Assembly: GCA_963853835.1 (NCBI GenBank)
Contig: OY970826.1
Span: forward strand, 6,308,001-6,372,000
Source of the DNA: Calendula officinalis
Lineage: Eukaryota; Streptophyta; Magnoliopsida; Asterales; Asteraceae
Direction of reading: 5' to 3'
DNA length: 64,000 bases
Shown here: positions 62,701 to 64,000 of the stretch, one piece after another
How the letters are laid out: each line of letters begins with the position of its first letter
How positions within the stretch are numbered: position 1 is the stretch's first letter
Position numbers and translations under genes: made by a program
The notes under the pieces: generated by a model
The model's database searches: none
Seen by the model: the letters and a program-made list of their open reading frames with translations, nothing else
What the model was told of the DNA's origin: nothing

Positions 62701-63177
62701 CACCACTACCACCACCTCCACCACAAAATATAGTTATAGGGTACCCGCCGCCGCATTGCAAATAATTAATATGTATTATTTAACTTTTTAAAATAATTTT
62801 ATAGATGGTTCCACGCGGAAGGATGTACCGGGTACCCAGTAAGGAATGTCGGCGATGGAAATACGGTTTTGGATACGGGAATGCCGATTACAGCTTTGGC
62901 TTCTGCTCTTGCAAATGCGACCCCTGATCAGCAACGGACAATGTTGGGTGAAAATCTATACCCGTTGGTTGACCATTTGGAACACGAGCAGGCAGCTAAA
63001 GTAACCGGAATGCTTCTAGAAATGGACCAAACCGAGGTCCTACACTTGCTCGAATCACCCGACGCCTTGAAAGCTAAAGTTGCTGAAGCCATGGAAGTTT
63101 TGAGAAACATGCAACAAGCCAACACTCCGGCTGCTCAACTTGCGTCACTTTCTTTGAATGAAAACCTTGTTTCTTGA
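59768..63177 (+). CDS. cytoplasmic poly(A)-binding protein (PABP), last exon frameshifted
   Basis: The product binds mRNA poly(A) tails and, in this family, links them to eIF4G. Exons by GT/AG borders and frame: 59768-60083, 60297-60415, 60485-61141, 61579-61656, 61784-61873, 61963-62103, 62186-62317, 62805-63177. RRM1 lies at residues about 52-131 (LGYGYVNY), RRM2 about 140-216 (KGYGFVQF), RRM3 about 232-308 (KCFGFVNF) and RRM4 about 334-412 (RGSGFVAF). A Met/Pro/Gln-rich linker follows. The last exon encodes the MLLE domain (KVTGMLLEMDQTE), but out of frame: one extra G in the run at 62830-62832 shifts it. As written the protein stops at 62925-62927 after 551 residues; without it about 634 residues are expected, near Arabidopsis PAB2. 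The linker in exon 7 is also unlike the family (LPNIFVRHRRLLADWR). Either an assembly error or real loss. Confidence 0.92.
61173..61537. mobile_element. MULE-type MITE in PABP intron 3 (TSD TATTATTAA)
   Basis: Long inverted ends start GGCCAAAATGCATTTTAGTA on the left and GGACAAAATATATTTTTGTA read from the right, and continue for about 120 bp. The 9-bp duplication TATTATTAA is perfect (61164-61172, 61538-61546). It lies wholly within the intron, so it should be spliced out. Confidence 0.88.
62340..62474. mobile_element. hAT-type MITE in PABP intron 7 (TSD CTATATAT)
   Basis: The 135-bp element has ends TTAGGGGTCAC and TTAGGGGTGAC (read from the right) and a perfect 8-bp duplication CTATATAT (62332-62339, 62475-62482). 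The interior again has AACCGAACC-type repeats, as in the larger hAT MITEs of this window. Confidence 0.82.
62572..62635 (-). pseudogene. tRNA-Ile (anticodon AAT) pseudogene in PABP intron 7
   Basis: On the minus strand GCCCTAGTAGCTCAGTTGG matches the 5' part and D-arm of plant tRNA-Ile. TCAT-TGCTAATAAC-ATGA forms a short anticodon arm with AAT in the loop, and AAGGTCGCAGGT enters the T-arm. The T-loop (TTCGATCC) is deleted and the acceptor stem does not close, so it should not make a working tRNA. It may be a retro-inserted tRNA or the head of a SINE. Confidence 0.6.
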
Positions 63178-63494
63178 GTTATGTGATTGGTTGGTAGAAT
63201 GATGGTTTGATTTGTTGGAGTGTTTTTGGAAACGTCATTTGAATGCCTTGGTTCGGTTATGGATTGTGGCGTTGCTTTTGATTTGTGGTTTTGGTTAATT
63301 TTAGGTCTCGTTTGAACTTTATTTTTGTTTATCGTTTTCTTTATCTGTGTCTAATGCTGCTTTTGTTTCTTTATCATTTGCTTTAGTAGTTAGCAACTTA
63401 TAACTAGTAATGAGAACTATTTCTAAATCCACCTCTTTTGGTATAGATGTATTAAAAATAGTCTTAAATTTTTTTTAATCTCAATGATAAATTT
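63178..63494 (+). other. 3' flank of the PABP gene
   Basis: Downstream of the stop the sequence is T- and G-rich, as in plant 3' untranslated regions with far upstream poly(A) signals. No clear AATAAA is seen, and no other gene. Confidence 0.4.
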
Positions 63495-63600
63495 TAACCA
63501 TTTACCAAAGGACATTTATTATTTGCCTTACAATTTTGAGGTGGGGATTCAAAATCTCGTAGACACATGTGGAAATTATATGTAAATTAGGATTTTTCAA
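63495..63600 (+). repeat. degenerate SINE copy
   Basis: CCAAAGGACATTTATTATTT, followed by TTGAGGTGGGGATTCAAAAT, matches the SINE at 48544-48696 over its box B side. The box A region is missing. Confidence 0.4.
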
Positions 63601-63624
63601 AAAAACAAAAAAATCAATAATAAT

Positions 63625-64000
63625 AAAAGGTTATATTAGTACATATTTCATATATGGAATGGTATTTTGTTCATTTGATACTCAAATAACTTTTTATTTT
63701 ATATTCATTTAAAATTTTATTTTTTTATTATTTTATTTACTTTTTCTTTAAATAACTAATGTGATAATCAAATATAATTGTATAATTGATCATATGTGGT
63801 AAAGTATATAACTATATGTGATTATGCGAAAATATCTGTGGTTAACTATATATAATCATGATTATCACATAATATTGTTTAAAAAAAAAAATAATTGTAA
63901 TAAAAATGAAATAATAAAAAATAAATAAAAACTTTTAAAATAGTAAATAAAATAAAATTAATTCAGATTAAAATTAATGTGGGTGTCAAAAGACCAAAAT
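63625..64000. mobile_element. partial MULE of the CACATGTG family, runs off the window
   Basis: ACATATTTCATATATGGAATGGTATTTTGTTCATTTGATAC resembles the inner left arm of the element at 4709 (shown here in words beyond its first bases: same order of a T-rich arm, then GGTATTTTG and TCATTTG). The end of the window (GTGTCAAAAGACCAAAAT) resembles the inner right arm. The middle has worn palindromes such as TGATCATATGTGG. The outer left arm is absent. Confidence 0.4.

Overview
This is plant nuclear DNA. Genes are split by small AT-rich introns with GT/AG borders, there is a plant AP2/ERF regulator, and most of the rest is plant-type transposable elements (TEs). These are Ty3/gypsy chromovirus-like LTR elements primed by initiator tRNA-Met, plant L1-type LINEs, PIF/Harbinger, hAT, Mutator-like (MULE) and Stowaway elements. 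The organism is a eudicot; the style of the LTR families would fit Asteraceae, but that is a guess from memory, not shown by the sequence.

Only two host genes are convincing. One is a single-exon AP2/ERF (DREB-type) repressor with a C-terminal DLNxxP EAR motif at 32804-33268 (+). The other is an eight-exon cytoplasmic poly(A)-binding protein gene at 59768-63177 (+). Its four RRM domains are intact, but an extra base in the last exon puts the C-terminal MLLE domain out of frame.

Layout: 1-4.7 kb is AT-rich with no supported gene. 4.7-10.8 kb holds a MULE, a Harbinger MITE, a truncated chromovirus, a hAT MITE and another Harbinger MITE. 10.9-20.2 kb is a solo LTR (target site duplication, TSD, GGATT) split by a full-length minus-strand LTR element (TSD ATAAC). 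20.3-23.9 kb holds small DNA elements. 23.9-32.5 kb is a local direct duplication just upstream of the ERF gene; its first copy was invaded by an LTR (TSD AGTCC), itself invaded inside a TA microsatellite by another LTR (TSD ATATA), and by a MULE (TSD TAACTATTTA). 34.2-36.3 kb is a 5'-truncated minus-strand LINE with a 12-bp TSD. 36.7-44.8 kb is a complete plus-strand LTR element (TSD CCGGA) with a decayed gag-protease interior. 44.9-48.5 kb is a decayed plus-strand LINE. 49.4-56 kb holds hAT, MULE, Harbinger and Stowaway MITEs. 57.0-59.4 kb is a Harbinger transposase relic, split by a solo LTR (TSD GTTGC), that ends about 120 bp upstream of the PABP TATA box.

The most unusual pattern is shared by the LTRs. 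Five different copies, from at least three distinct sequence types, carry a cluster of short CG-rich near-palindromes beginning about 175-195 bp inside the LTR 5' end. Several are exact 15-bp dyads with 7-bp arms around one base and a GCGNCGC core. The arms differ between families while the symmetry is kept. A parallel case is seen in the MULE family, whose members carry arrays of 14-bp palindromes around CACATGTG. All TSDs, boundaries and counts were read by eye from the sequence; family names rest on hallmark motifs, not on database searches.
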